Source of the DNA: an uncultured Acidimicrobiales bacterium
GTDB taxonomy: Bacteria > Actinomycetota > Acidimicrobiia > Acidimicrobiales > UBA10347
Reading direction: 5' to 3'
Assembly (NCBI GenBank): GCA_937991435.1
Contig: CALKPY010000056.1
Location: forward strand, 1-49,717
DNA: 49,717 nucleotides
How positions within the stretch are numbered: position 1 is the stretch's first letter; each line of letters starts with the position of its first letter. Position numbers and translations under genes: made by a program. Shown here in pieces: positions 1 to 7,295 of the stretch. The notes under the pieces are model-generated. The model saw only the letters and a program-made list of their open reading frames with translations, was not told where the DNA came from and did not search any database.

Positions 1-603
1 GAGTCGGTAGCTCGCCATGCGGTCAGGCAGATCTCCGAGCCACTCGGTAAGCGGCATTGTGTCGGGTGAGAGGCAAACGAACAGCAGGCAACCCCATGTG
101 TCAACGCGCACTGGTTTGAGCCCGAAATCGGCTCGATCAAAGCCGTCAACGCCTGCTTCGTCGAAACGTGGTGTGGCGATGAGCGCCCCATCAAGGTCGT
201 AGCCCCAGCGGTGGTACGGACAGCGAATTGTCTTCGCCACCGTGCAGTCGCTCTCGGCCAGCTCGGTTCCACGGTGCCGGCACGCGTTGAGAAAGGCTCG
301 CAGCTCTCCGTCGTTGTTTCGCACGATGATGACCGATTGCGATCCGACCTGGCGAACAGCCATTGGTCGTCGAGGGTCAGTTGGGTCAGCGTCAAGTTCC
401 GAGGGAACTCCAACACACACCCAACTGGTTTCGAACACATGCTGGCGTTCAAGTTCAAAGAACGCAGGGTCGACATAGCACGCCGCGTCGAGCGCGCTCG
501 CTTGGTCTATTGAAGTTCGAGTGCCCGCCCACGAGTCATTATGTGTCCAGTAGCTTTCGACAGAGACAGGTATGGGGTGGCGATCTCTATCGGCAGAACT
601 CAT
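1..603 (-). CDS. Rieske aromatic ring-hydroxylating oxygenase alpha subunit, C-terminus beyond the window
   Basis: The reverse strand reads open from an ATG at 603 to the left edge, giving 201 residues with no stop. The Rieske [2Fe-2S] site is complete: C108-x-H110, 17 residues, then C128-x2-H131, inside CRHRG and CPYHRWGY. The upstream part (YVDPAFFELERQHVF, then SWVCVG) matches the N-terminal layout of ring-hydroxylating oxygenase alpha subunits. The mononuclear-iron catalytic domain, which follows the Rieske domain in this family, lies off the left edge, so the substrate class cannot be judged. The ATG overlaps the TGA of the upstream SDR (ATGA), implying translational coupling and a shared catabolic operon. 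No reductase or ferredoxin partner is visible here. Confidence 0.9.
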   Translation of the reverse strand, partial: MSSADRDRHPIPVSVESYWTHNDSWAGTRTSIDQASALDAACYVDPAFFELERQHVFETSWVCVGVPSELDADPTDPRRPMAVRQVGSQSVIIVRNNDGELRAFLNACRHRGTELAESDCTVAKTIRCPYHRWGYDLDGALIATPRFDEAGVDGFDRADFGLKPVRVDTWGCLLFVCLSPDTMPLTEWLGDLPDRMASYRL

Positions 604-1496
604 CGCATTGCTGGGCCGCCCCAGGGGCTAATGGCCGGGCCGTCTTGTGCAAAGAGTTCTTCACGGCGGGCGCTGATTGCCTCGACAGTCCAACGTTCGT
701 CGCCGGCCATGATCGTGCCAGCTACCTGCGGCTCGGACATGACGTGTATCTCGTCGCCGGTGACGATGAACGTCTTGCCATTCACATCGTGCGCTGCGTC
801 GCTTGCCAACCAGGCGACCATAGGGCTGACGTGAGCGGGGTCATACGGGTCGAACCCGTCTCCCTCATGAGGGGCGAACATCGCGATGTTCTCGTTCATC
901 TTCGTTCGAGCTCGCGGCGCAATGCAGTTCACTGTCACCCCGTATTTGCCGAGCTCTTTGGCCAGGATCCTCGTCAGTCCTACGATTCCCGCCTTTGCCG
1001 ATCCGTAGTTCATCTGCGCAGGTCCGCCGAACAGGCCACTCTCGCTCGACGTGTTGATGATGCGACGCTGCTTCGGAAGTTCGCCATCGCTTAACGCCTT
1101 TGCCGCTGCCCGCCAGTGTTGCGCCGCCCAATGCGCCGTCGTGACGTGGCCTTTGAGATGCACGCCGACAACGGTGTCGAACTGTTCCTCGGTCATCGAG
1201 AAACTCATCGCGTCTCGCACGAACCCGGCGTTGTTGACCACAATGTCGACATCGCCAAAGGCATCGATCGCAGCGTTGACCAGGCCACCAGTAGCTGCCC
1301 AATCAGCAATGTCGCTGCGATGCGCAATAGCGGTTCCGCCTGCGGCGGTGATTGCTTGGGCAACGCCAGCAGCGGTGTCAGCGAAGTCGTTGACCACGAC
1401 CGAGGCACCTTCGGTCGCGAGCAGTTCCGCGTGGCATCTTCCCACGCCCTGACCTGCGCCAGTGACGATCGCCACCTTGCCCTCAAGTGCCCCCAT
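600..1496 (-). CDS. SDR family NAD(P)-dependent oxidoreductase (multifunctional-enzyme-2-like)
   Basis: This 298-residue classical short-chain dehydrogenase probably oxidises a hydroxyacyl-CoA or cyclic alcohol. The cofactor motif TGAGQGVG is at residues 12-19, NNAG at about 88-91, and the catalytic Y164-x3-K168 in YGSAK, with serines just upstream. The opening GALEGKVAIVTGAG and the following VVVNDF resemble the dehydrogenase part of peroxisomal multifunctional enzyme type 2 and its actinobacterial homologues used for sterols and fatty acids. I chose the ATG at 1496 because GGAGGGGG lies just upstream; an in-frame GTG at 1514 is possible but overlaps that ribosome site. It is coupled to the Rieske gene and diverges from the flavin oxidoreductase across a palindromic operator at 1517-1535. 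The substrate is inferred from context only. Confidence 0.87.
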   Translation of the reverse strand: MGALEGKVAIVTGAGQGVGRCHAELLATEGASVVVNDFADTAAGVAQAITAAGGTAIAHRSDIADWAATGGLVNAAIDAFGDVDIVVNNAGFVRDAMSFSMTEEQFDTVVGVHLKGHVTTAHWAAQHWRAAAKALSDGELPKQRRIINTSSESGLFGGPAQMNYGSAKAGIVGLTRILAKELGKYGVTVNCIAPRARTKMNENIAMFAPHEGDGFDPYDPAHVSPMVAWLASDAAHDVNGKTFIVTGDEIHVMSEPQVAGTIMAGDERWTVEAISARREELFAQDGPAISPWGGPAMR

Positions 1497-1516
1497 CGAC
1501 TGTTCCCCCTCCACGA

Positions 1517-1535
1517 ATCTGACAACGAGTCAGAT
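1517..1535. promoter_or_regulatory. Operator site 1 of a shared palindrome (ATCTGA-N7-TCAGAT)
   Basis: A perfect inverted repeat ATCTGA CAACGAG TCAGAT sits in the 53-base divergent gap between the SDR (minus) and the LLM oxidoreductase (plus). It covers the expected -35 area of the plus-strand promoter whose -10 (TATGCT) is at 1538-1543, so binding would plausibly repress. The same element recurs at 3341-3359 and 9247-9265. The size suits a dimeric TetR-type repressor, but no regulator gene lies in the window. Confidence 0.72.
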
Positions 1536-1537
1536 CC

Positions 1538-1543
1538 TATGCT
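1538..1543 (+). promoter_or_regulatory. -10 element of a leaderless promoter for the LLM oxidoreductase
   Basis: TATGCT ends 6 bases before the GTG start at 1550, and no Shine-Dalgarno sequence lies between, as expected for a leaderless transcript. The palindrome at 1517-1535 overlaps where the -35 would be. Confidence 0.5.
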
Positions 1544-1549
1544 CGATTC

Positions 1550-2419
1550 GTGTTCGTTTCTCTTTCGCTTCCGGTCGGCACTGCTGACGATCATCATCTG
1601 CTCGGTCAGCGAGCTGCTCAAGCCGAAGCCCTTGGCTTTGACGCGGTCAACGTTACCGATCACCCGGCACCCCCATCGACCTGGCTCGAGTCAGGCGGCC
1701 ACGCCACGCTCGACGCGTTCGTCGCATTGAGCTTCGCTGCGGCGGCAACGACCACCTTGCGTGTGCACACCAACCTTTTAGTGCTCGGTTACCGGCATGC
1801 CTTGACGACGGCTAAGGCCGTGGCGTCGCTCGACGCCCTGTCAGGAGGCAGGGTCATTCTCGGCGTCGGCGTCGGCTATCTCCAAGCGGAGTTCGACGCG
1901 CTTGCCGCTCCGTTCGACAACCGTGGCCGACTTGCCAGCGACGCACTCGCGACCATGCAGGCAGCGTGGACAGGTCAACCGTTCGGCCCAAACGGCACCG
2001 TCGTTGCGCCGCAGACACCCCAGCAGCCGCATCCGCCGATCTGGGTCGGCGGAAACTCACTAGCCGCGATGCGTCGGGCGGTGCAGTTCGGGCAGGGGTG
2101 GTCACCCATGCCCAGCCCCAAGACCGCATCGGAGGCGCTCGGCACCCCCGGCATCGAGTCGGTCGCTGCCCTCGGCAAACGCATTGATCGCCTCGGTGAG
2201 CTTGCCGCGGAAGCCGGGCGTAGCGAACCGCTCGATATTGCAGTGATCCCGCTGTCCTTGTCAGGCTTTGCGACCGCTACTCCGAGTGCAGACGAGGCGC
2301 TCGACGAGATCAAGCAGTTGCAATCTGCAGGCGGCACTGCGCTTGTGGTGTCATTACCTGAACAGGGTTGGGACGATCGCGTAGCGTGGCTAGCCCAAGA
2401 GGTCCTTGCTCACCTCTGA
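1550..2419 (+). CDS. LLM class flavin (probably F420-dependent) oxidoreductase
   Basis: This 289-residue luciferase-like monooxygenase-fold protein is complete for the family. Typical segments are visible: LGFDAVNVTDHPA near residues 28-40, the strand with RVHTNLLVLGYRH at 71-83, LDALSGGRVILGVGVGY at 94-110, and PPIWVGGNS at 162-170. Actinobacterial members usually use coenzyme F420 for hydride transfer; F420 rather than FMN is inferred from the family. It starts at a GTG with a leaderless-type -10 upstream. It is divergent from the SDR/Rieske operon and shares an operator with it, so it probably acts in the same catabolic route. The stop codon lies in the first copy of an 18-base tandem duplication. 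Confidence 0.85.
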   Translation: MFVSLSLPVGTADDHHLLGQRAAQAEALGFDAVNVTDHPAPPSTWLESGGHATLDAFVALSFAAAATTTLRVHTNLLVLGYRHALTTAKAVASLDALSGGRVILGVGVGYLQAEFDALAAPFDNRGRLASDALATMQAAWTGQPFGPNGTVVAPQTPQQPHPPIWVGGNSLAAMRRAVQFGQGWSPMPSPKTASEALGTPGIESVAALGKRIDRLGELAAEAGRSEPLDIAVIPLSLSGFATATPSADEALDEIKQLQSAGGTALVVSLPEQGWDDRVAWLAQEVLAHL

Positions 2420-2443
2420 CACGCCGCTCACCTCTGACACGCC
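2408..2443. repeat. Perfect 18-base tandem duplication over a stop codon
   Basis: GCTCACCTCTGACACGCC occurs twice in a row, at 2408-2425 and 2426-2443, with no mismatch. The first copy encodes the last residues and TGA stop of the LLM oxidoreductase, and the second copy repeats the same in-frame stop downstream. The duplication leaves the protein unchanged. Confidence 0.95.
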
Positions 2444-2455
2444 GGCAGTTCATAC

Positions 2456-3016
2456 CTACGGCGAAACTGGGTCGACCACGGCCTCGTCGAGTCGAGCAAC
2501 GATGTGCGTGACCACTTCATCTGGTGACTCATCCGTCGTGTCGAGCCATAGCCCTAGTCGGCGGGTGTTCACTTGAATTTCGGCGTGCATCCATTGCCAC
2601 TCATCTATGAACGGACTGCCCATTGTTCGCCAGCGGTCGATGAGCACCTCGGGGTCGACAACAAGGGTGACCAGATGGAACTCGATGCCTCGAAGTTCTT
2701 GCAGTAGATGGTCGACTCGATTGCCAATGATGATGTCGTCGATCACGGCATCAAAACCATGTTCGGCGAAGGAACGGGCGAGAAGGCAGGCGTGGCGTAA
2801 GCGAAGGCGGAGCTGGACCTCAGCGGTAGCGCTGACCTCGCCGGCCTCGGGCCAAACCGAACCAGAGACGATCAGCCGCTGCATTTCGTCGGCTTCGACG
2901 TGGGCTGCGTTGTCGAGTTGCTCGGCGAGAGCCCGTGCGGCCGTGGTCTTTCCCGCTCCGGGGAGCCCAGCGATCACGACAATACGGCCACGCGACCCGA
3001 TCTCAGTGTGAGGCAT
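2456..3016 (-). CDS. P-loop (AAA-type) small-molecule kinase-like ATPase
   Basis: This 186-residue protein has a Walker A motif GLPGAGKT at about residues 18-25, directly after a short beta strand (RIVVIA). It also has an acidic VEADEMQRL segment and an AVIDDII strand that may act as Walker B. Size and layout fit the zeta-toxin, chloramphenicol-phosphotransferase and gluconate-kinase-like group of P-loop kinases. The substrate is unknown. The ATG at 3016 is 44 bases after the stop of the small membrane protein gene on the same strand, so they may be co-transcribed. The intervening DNA carries the extra copy of a 27-base repeat. Confidence 0.75.
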   Translation of the reverse strand: MPHTEIGSRGRIVVIAGLPGAGKTTAARALAEQLDNAAHVEADEMQRLIVSGSVWPEAGEVSATAEVQLRLRLRHACLLARSFAEHGFDAVIDDIIIGNRVDHLLQELRGIEFHLVTLVVDPEVLIDRWRTMGSPFIDEWQWMHAEIQVNTRRLGLWLDTTDESPDEVVTHIVARLDEAVVDPVSP

Positions 3017-3029
3017 AGCTCAAACTGGG

Positions 3030-3082
3030 CCGATCACAAGCGGGTTCGGAGGAAGGCCGATCACGAGCGGGTTCGGAGGAAG
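3030..3082. repeat. 27-base tandem duplication over the 3' end of the small membrane protein gene
   Basis: Copy A (3030-3056) and copy B (3057-3082) share CCGATCAC, then AGCGGGTTCGGAGGAAG, and differ at one position inside the repeat (3038 against 3065). Copy B encodes the protein's last residues (FLRTRS) and stop on the minus strand. Copy A lies after the stop. The period of 27 is a multiple of three, so the frame is kept. Confidence 0.93.
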
Positions 3083-3297
3083 TACAGACCAGCTCCGCCC
3101 AAGATCGCCAGCAACGCAAGCGGCCACAACAAGCTGTTTACCCACGATCCGAGGAAGCCGAGCGGAAGCCACTTGATGACCTGGATCAACACGATGACTG
3201 CGACACCGCCGCCAAGCAATCGGGGCGCAGCGCCCTCGAGAGCACCCTTGCCGGAGTTCGCTGGAAGATTCGATTTACCCATGGTCCAACCAACCAT
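3061..3297 (-). CDS. Small two-helix membrane protein
   Basis: The 78-residue product has two likely membrane segments: about residues 30-45 (GGGVAVIVLIQVIKWL) and 55-72 (SLLWPLALLAILGGAGLYFL). A Gly/Ser/Lys-rich N-terminus precedes them and it ends in a basic FLRTRS tail. I do not recognise the family. A second ATG at 3282 (MGKSN) is an equally good start. The gene is divergent from the amidohydrolase, with operator site 2 in the gap, and its 3' end is duplicated in tandem. A plain hypothetical membrane protein is the safest label. Confidence 0.6.
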   Translation of the reverse strand: MVGWTMGKSNLPANSGKGALEGAAPRLLGGGVAVIVLIQVIKWLPLGFLGSWVNSLLWPLALLAILGGAGLYFLRTRS

Positions 3298-3340
3298 ACG
3301 ATGCCGCAGCGCCCGGGTGGCTCAGGAGCTGTTTCCTAGA

Positions 3341-3359
3341 ATCTGATAAAGTTTCAGAA
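3341..3359. promoter_or_regulatory. Operator site 2 (ATCTGA-N7-TCAGAA)
   Basis: ATCTGA TAAAGTT TCAGAA matches site 1 and site 3 in both half-sites except the last base. It lies 30 bases upstream of the amidohydrolase start. TAAAGT inside it could serve as a -10, which would put the operator directly on the promoter. Confidence 0.65.
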
Positions 3360-3389
3360 ACTTGGCGACCGTCGCCGGCAAGGACCAAC

Positions 3390-4640
3390 GTGACCGACAC
3401 CACCGACATCACCCACACCACCGAGCGGACGTTCCCAAACATCGTCAGCGTCGACGACCACGTCGTCGAACCACCTCACCTATTTGACACATGGCTTCCC
3501 GAAAAGTTCCAGAACCGCCCCGACAAGCCATACGTCGAACGCCGCGGCTTGGCTGGCATGAAGTACACCGGTGGCACCACCTATGACTTCGACTGGCAAG
3601 ACGACGCCCCCAAAGCCGACTGCTGGATCTACGGCGACCTAATTGCGCCCCACAAACGTCATGTCGCCGCGGTGGGGTTCAGCCGCGACGAGATGACGGC
3701 ATCGCCCATCACCTACGACGAGATGCGCGACGGGTGTTATGACCCCAAGGCCCGCGTCGAAGACATGCTGTTTGACGGCGTCGACTCATCGTTGTGTTTT
3801 CCGACCATGCCCCGGTTCTGTGGCCAGACATTCTCCGAGGCCAAGGATCCGGAGCTCGCCATGGCTTGCGTGCTGGCTTACAACAACTGGATGGTCGAAG
3901 AATGGTGCGGTGACTCTGGTGGCCGACTGATCCCCCTACCGATCGTTCCACTCTGGGATGTCCAAGCTGCAGCTGCAGAGGTTCGGCGCAATGCCGCACG
4001 TGGCGTCACCGCTGTTGCGTTTAGCGAGATCCCCGCCAAGCTCGGACTGCCGACACTCCACAGCGGCTACTGGGATCCATTTTTTGAGGCATGCGCCGAG
4101 ACAAAAACCGTCGTCTGCATGCACATTGGATCTTCGAGCCAGATGCCGGCGACCTCGGCCGACGCGCCAGCTGCAGTCGCGGCCACGCTCAGTTTCGGCA
4201 ATGCAATGAGCTCCCTCACTGACTTTTTGTTCTCTGGCGTGCTGGTGCGCTTTCCTGATTTGCGGCTCGCGTATAGCGAAGGTCAGATCGGCTGGCTTCC
4301 GTACATTCTCGAACGGGCCGACGACGTCTGGCACGAACACCGGGCTTGGGGCGGCGTGGCCGACATCATTCCAGAGAAGCCTTCGAGCTACTGGTTTCGC
4401 CAGATCTACGGCTGCTTCTTTCGCGATGTACACGGCCTCGAAAGCCTGCATCGCATCGGCGTCGACAACGTCACCTTCGAAACCGACTACCCGCACACCG
4501 ATTCAACGTGGCCTGACACCCGCAAGATCTTCGCTAGCCAAATGGCGCCGATCGAAGACGACGACTTGGTCTACAAGATCGCACGCGGCAACGCCATCAA
4601 GATGCTGCGGCTTGGCGACGACGGCCTCTGGAAAGGCTGA
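3390..4640 (+). CDS. Amidohydrolase family metal-dependent hydrolase (Amidohydro_2 type)
   Basis: This 416-residue TIM-barrel hydrolase has the N-terminal metal motif region VSVDDHVVEP at about residues 19-28. A histidine in VCMHIGSS lies near residue 245, and a C-terminal acidic metal/catalytic site sits in ETDYPHTDSTWP near 363. It matches the group of 2-amino-3-carboxymuconate-semialdehyde decarboxylase-like enzymes found in actinobacterial catabolic clusters, which hydrolyse or decarboxylate ring-derived acids. The exact reaction cannot be read from sequence. It starts at GTG with AAGGA 7-11 bases upstream, under operator site 2. It leads a likely operon with the cyclase-family and acyl-CoA synthetase genes. 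Confidence 0.87.
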   Translation: MTDTTDITHTTERTFPNIVSVDDHVVEPPHLFDTWLPEKFQNRPDKPYVERRGLAGMKYTGGTTYDFDWQDDAPKADCWIYGDLIAPHKRHVAAVGFSRDEMTASPITYDEMRDGCYDPKARVEDMLFDGVDSSLCFPTMPRFCGQTFSEAKDPELAMACVLAYNNWMVEEWCGDSGGRLIPLPIVPLWDVQAAAAEVRRNAARGVTAVAFSEIPAKLGLPTLHSGYWDPFFEACAETKTVVCMHIGSSSQMPATSADAPAAVAATLSFGNAMSSLTDFLFSGVLVRFPDLRLAYSEGQIGWLPYILERADDVWHEHRAWGGVADIIPEKPSSYWFRQIYGCFFRDVHGLESLHRIGVDNVTFETDYPHTDSTWPDTRKIFASQMAPIEDDDLVYKIARGNAIKMLRLGDDGLWKG

Positions 4641-4695
4641 CCTGGCCGGGCGCTCTCGCATGAACACGCTCGACGCCAGCCTGACAGACTGAACC

Positions 4696-5619
4696 ATGCC
4701 ATTTCCCGATGACATTGCCGAGCTCGCCGCCAGAGTAAACAATTGGGGGCGATGGGGCGACGACGATCAGATCGGCACCCTCAACCTCATCGACGAAGCC
4801 GCCCGCCGCCGAGGAGCTACCGCCGTCATCGATGGCCGGTCATTTTCGCTCGCCATGCCGTGGTCGGCCGACGGCCCTCAGCTCGGATTCATTCCGGGCC
4901 GCGACAACCCCGAAATCACGGCCTGGTCAACACCTGCTGCGTGGGGTGAGCCTGACGACTTCATGATGCACGACGATCGCCTGACCATGGGCACCCAGGC
5001 GTGCACTCATTGGGATGGACTGGCCCATGCCTCGTATCGGGGAGTGACCTGGAACGGCTACCCCGATTCTGAAATCACCGAGGCCGGAGCGCCCCGGTGC
5101 GGTATCCACATGGTCAAAACGTTGGTGTCGAGAGGAATCTTGCTCGACGTCGCCCGCAGTGCTGGCGTCGATCGACTCGCAGGCGGACACGCGTTGACTC
5201 CGGCGGAACTCGATACCGCCGTCGCCATGGCTGGCGTGACCATCGAGCCAGGCGATGTGTTGCTACTACGAACCGGCCACATGAAGCACTTTCACGAAGG
5301 CGACCGCATGACCTACGCCACCTCTGCTTCGGGCCCAAGCCTGCAGACTGTCGAGTGGTTCCACCGCCACGATGTCGCCGCAGTCGCCACCGACAACCTG
5401 ATCTTCGAAGTGTTTCCGTGCGAGCGAGCCGAAGTGGCCTTGCCTGTGCACTTTCTGCACATCGTCGAGATGGGGCTCACCCAAGGACAGAACTGGGACC
5501 TCGAGGCGCTGGCCACCGACTGCGAACGAGACGGGCGCTACAGCTTCTTACTCTGTGCCTCGCCCGAACCTGTTGTCAACGGAATCGGCGCTCCGGTGAA
5601 CCCCACCGCAGTCAAGTGA
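4696..5619 (+). CDS. Cyclase family hydrolase (kynurenine-formamidase-like fold)
   Basis: The 307-residue product carries the family signature THWDGLAH at about residues 104-111, where the histidines and aspartate bind metal, plus an N-terminal NNWGRWGDDDQIGTLN segment typical of these proteins. The family includes arylformamidases, isatin hydrolases and polyketide cyclases, so a hydrolytic ring-opening or amide/ester cleavage is plausible. It follows the amidohydrolase after 55 bases, and its TGA overlaps the GTG start of the acyl-CoA synthetase, so the three genes look like one operon. The position between a hydrolase and a CoA ligase suggests that it makes a free acid that is then activated. 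This is inference. Confidence 0.85.
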   Translation: MPFPDDIAELAARVNNWGRWGDDDQIGTLNLIDEAARRRGATAVIDGRSFSLAMPWSADGPQLGFIPGRDNPEITAWSTPAAWGEPDDFMMHDDRLTMGTQACTHWDGLAHASYRGVTWNGYPDSEITEAGAPRCGIHMVKTLVSRGILLDVARSAGVDRLAGGHALTPAELDTAVAMAGVTIEPGDVLLLRTGHMKHFHEGDRMTYATSASGPSLQTVEWFHRHDVAAVATDNLIFEVFPCERAEVALPVHFLHIVEMGLTQGQNWDLEALATDCERDGRYSFLLCASPEPVVNGIGAPVNPTAVK

Positions 5620-7289
5620 ACGCTCAACGGAGCGAGACGGCGTCGATCGCCGAACTGATCGCCGCTCGGGCCAGCGACACCTCGACTGGTCTGCTGTTCG
5701 AAGATGAACGATTCACGTGGAACCAGGTCGTCGACGCCAGCCTTGCCCATGGGGCTTTACTCAACGCGCAACTTGGCACGGCTCAGCACCGTCACGTCGG
5801 TGTTCTCCTTGAGAACACACCCGAGTATTTCTTCATTCTTGGCGGCGCCGCCCTCTACGGGTTCACTGTGGTCGGTATCAACCCCACCCGCCGGGGTGCA
5901 GAACTTCGTCGCGATATCGAGCACACCGATTGCCAACTGCTCGTCGTTGACGATGCCTACCGCGACCGGGTACCCGATGATCTCAGTGTTCCGGTTGTCG
6001 ATCTCGGCACGCACGGTTGGGGCGACGAGGTCGCCCGATTCGCCGGCGCTTCGATGCCTGACACACTTCCACAGGGCGACACCAGGTTCGTGCTCGTATT
6101 TACGAGCGGCTCGACGAGTGCCCCCAAGGCAGTGTCTCTGTCGAGCGTTCGTATTGGCACCGCCGCGATCAGTATGCGCCGCACCTATGAGTTGACACCG
6201 CAGAGTGTCTGCTATTTGCACATGCCGATGTTTCACGGCAATGCGCTGATCGCATGCTGGGCGGCGGGCATCGCTGCTGGAGCCGCGATCGCGATGCGGC
6301 GTCGATTCTCCGCAAGTGGCTTCCTTGACGACGTTCGAAAGTTCGGCTGCACCTATTTCACCTATGTCGGCAGAACGATCAGCTATGTGCTGGCGCAACC
6401 GCCGACGGAACACGATCGAGACCACGAGCTTGTTGTCGGGTTCGGAACCGAAGCTTCGGCCGCCGATCGGGAGCGCTTCGAGACCCGGTTTGGCTGTCCC
6501 CTTGTCGAAAGCTACGGCTCAAGCGAATCCGCAATCGTGATCGTCCGCACTCCCGAGACTCCACCGGGGGCGCTCGGCGTTGCCAGACCCGGCACCGAAG
6601 CCGATATCGCGATCATGAACCCCGAGACATCAACGCCATGCGCTCCAGCCGAGTTCGACCACCACCACAGACTGACCAACCCAACCGAGGCAATTGGCGA
6701 ACTCGTCAACCTGGCGGGCGGCGGGCCGTTCACAGGCTATTACAACAACCCCGGGGCCACCGCGAACAGGTTTCGCAATGGCTGGTACTGGAGCGGCGAC
6801 CTTGCGTTCCGCGACCAACAAGGTTTCTTCTGGTTCGCCGGGCGCAGCGACGACTGGCTTCGGGTCGACAGCGAAAACCTCGGTGCCGAACCAATTGCAA
6901 CGGTGCTCGCCCGTTGGGACAAAGCATCGGCCGTCACGGTCTATGCAGTCCCCGACCCGGTGACAGGCGATCAGGTGATGGCAGCGGTACAGCTCGTCGC
7001 CGGTGCGGAATTCGAAGCCAACACCTTCTCGGCCTTCTTGACGTCGCAAGCAGACCTGGGCGATAAGTGGGCCCCACGCTTCGTGCGAATCGTTTCTGAG
7101 CTACCCGTCACTGCCAATAACAAAACGAACAAGCAACGCCTGCGAGCCGACGGCTTTCTATGCAGCGACCCGGTGTGGTGGAGCCCGGCGCGAGACGAGC
7201 CGTATCGGCTGCTCGACGACGCCGGGCTCGACGCACTGCGTGATCAGTTCGTGGCCAACCAGCGCAGCCACTATTTGCCATCGAACTAG
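5616..7289 (+). CDS. Acyl-CoA synthetase (AMP-binding, FadD17-like)
   Basis: This 557-residue adenylate-forming enzyme should activate a carboxylic acid to its CoA ester. Visible motifs are the ATP loop FTSGSTSAPK near residues 162-171, SYGSSES near 298, and WYWSGDLAF near 390 followed by the hinge region FAGRSDDWLRVDSENLG. The C-terminal domain has the catalytic-lysine region (NNKTNKQRL). Similarity by eye is to actinobacterial FadD17/FATP-type ligases of steroid and fatty-acid catabolism. The open frame extends 5' into the cyclase gene, but GTG at 5616 overlapping the cyclase TGA (GTGA) is the natural coupled start. It ends six bases from a convergent secreted-protein gene. Confidence 0.88.
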   Translation: MNAQRSETASIAELIAARASDTSTGLLFEDERFTWNQVVDASLAHGALLNAQLGTAQHRHVGVLLENTPEYFFILGGAALYGFTVVGINPTRRGAELRRDIEHTDCQLLVVDDAYRDRVPDDLSVPVVDLGTHGWGDEVARFAGASMPDTLPQGDTRFVLVFTSGSTSAPKAVSLSSVRIGTAAISMRRTYELTPQSVCYLHMPMFHGNALIACWAAGIAAGAAIAMRRRFSASGFLDDVRKFGCTYFTYVGRTISYVLAQPPTEHDRDHELVVGFGTEASAADRERFETRFGCPLVESYGSSESAIVIVRTPETPPGALGVARPGTEADIAIMNPETSTPCAPAEFDHHHRLTNPTEAIGELVNLAGGGPFTGYYNNPGATANRFRNGWYWSGDLAFRDQQGFFWFAGRSDDWLRVDSENLGAEPIATVLARWDKASAVTVYAVPDPVTGDQVMAAVQLVAGAEFEANTFSAFLTSQADLGDKWAPRFVRIVSELPVTANNKTNKQRLRADGFLCSDPVWWSPARDEPYRLLDDAGLDALRDQFVANQRSHYLPSN

Positions 7290-7295
7290 GCGTGG

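Noticed and set aside
363-1094. Open frame of 243 codons on the plus strand
   Set aside because: Antisense to the Rieske and SDR genes, no recognisable motif, and both of those have clear catalytic residues.
5097-5615. Upstream extension of the acyl-CoA synthetase frame inside the cyclase gene
   Set aside because: Arg-rich frame-shifted composition typical of a shadow; the coupled GTG at 5616 gives the normal family N-terminus.
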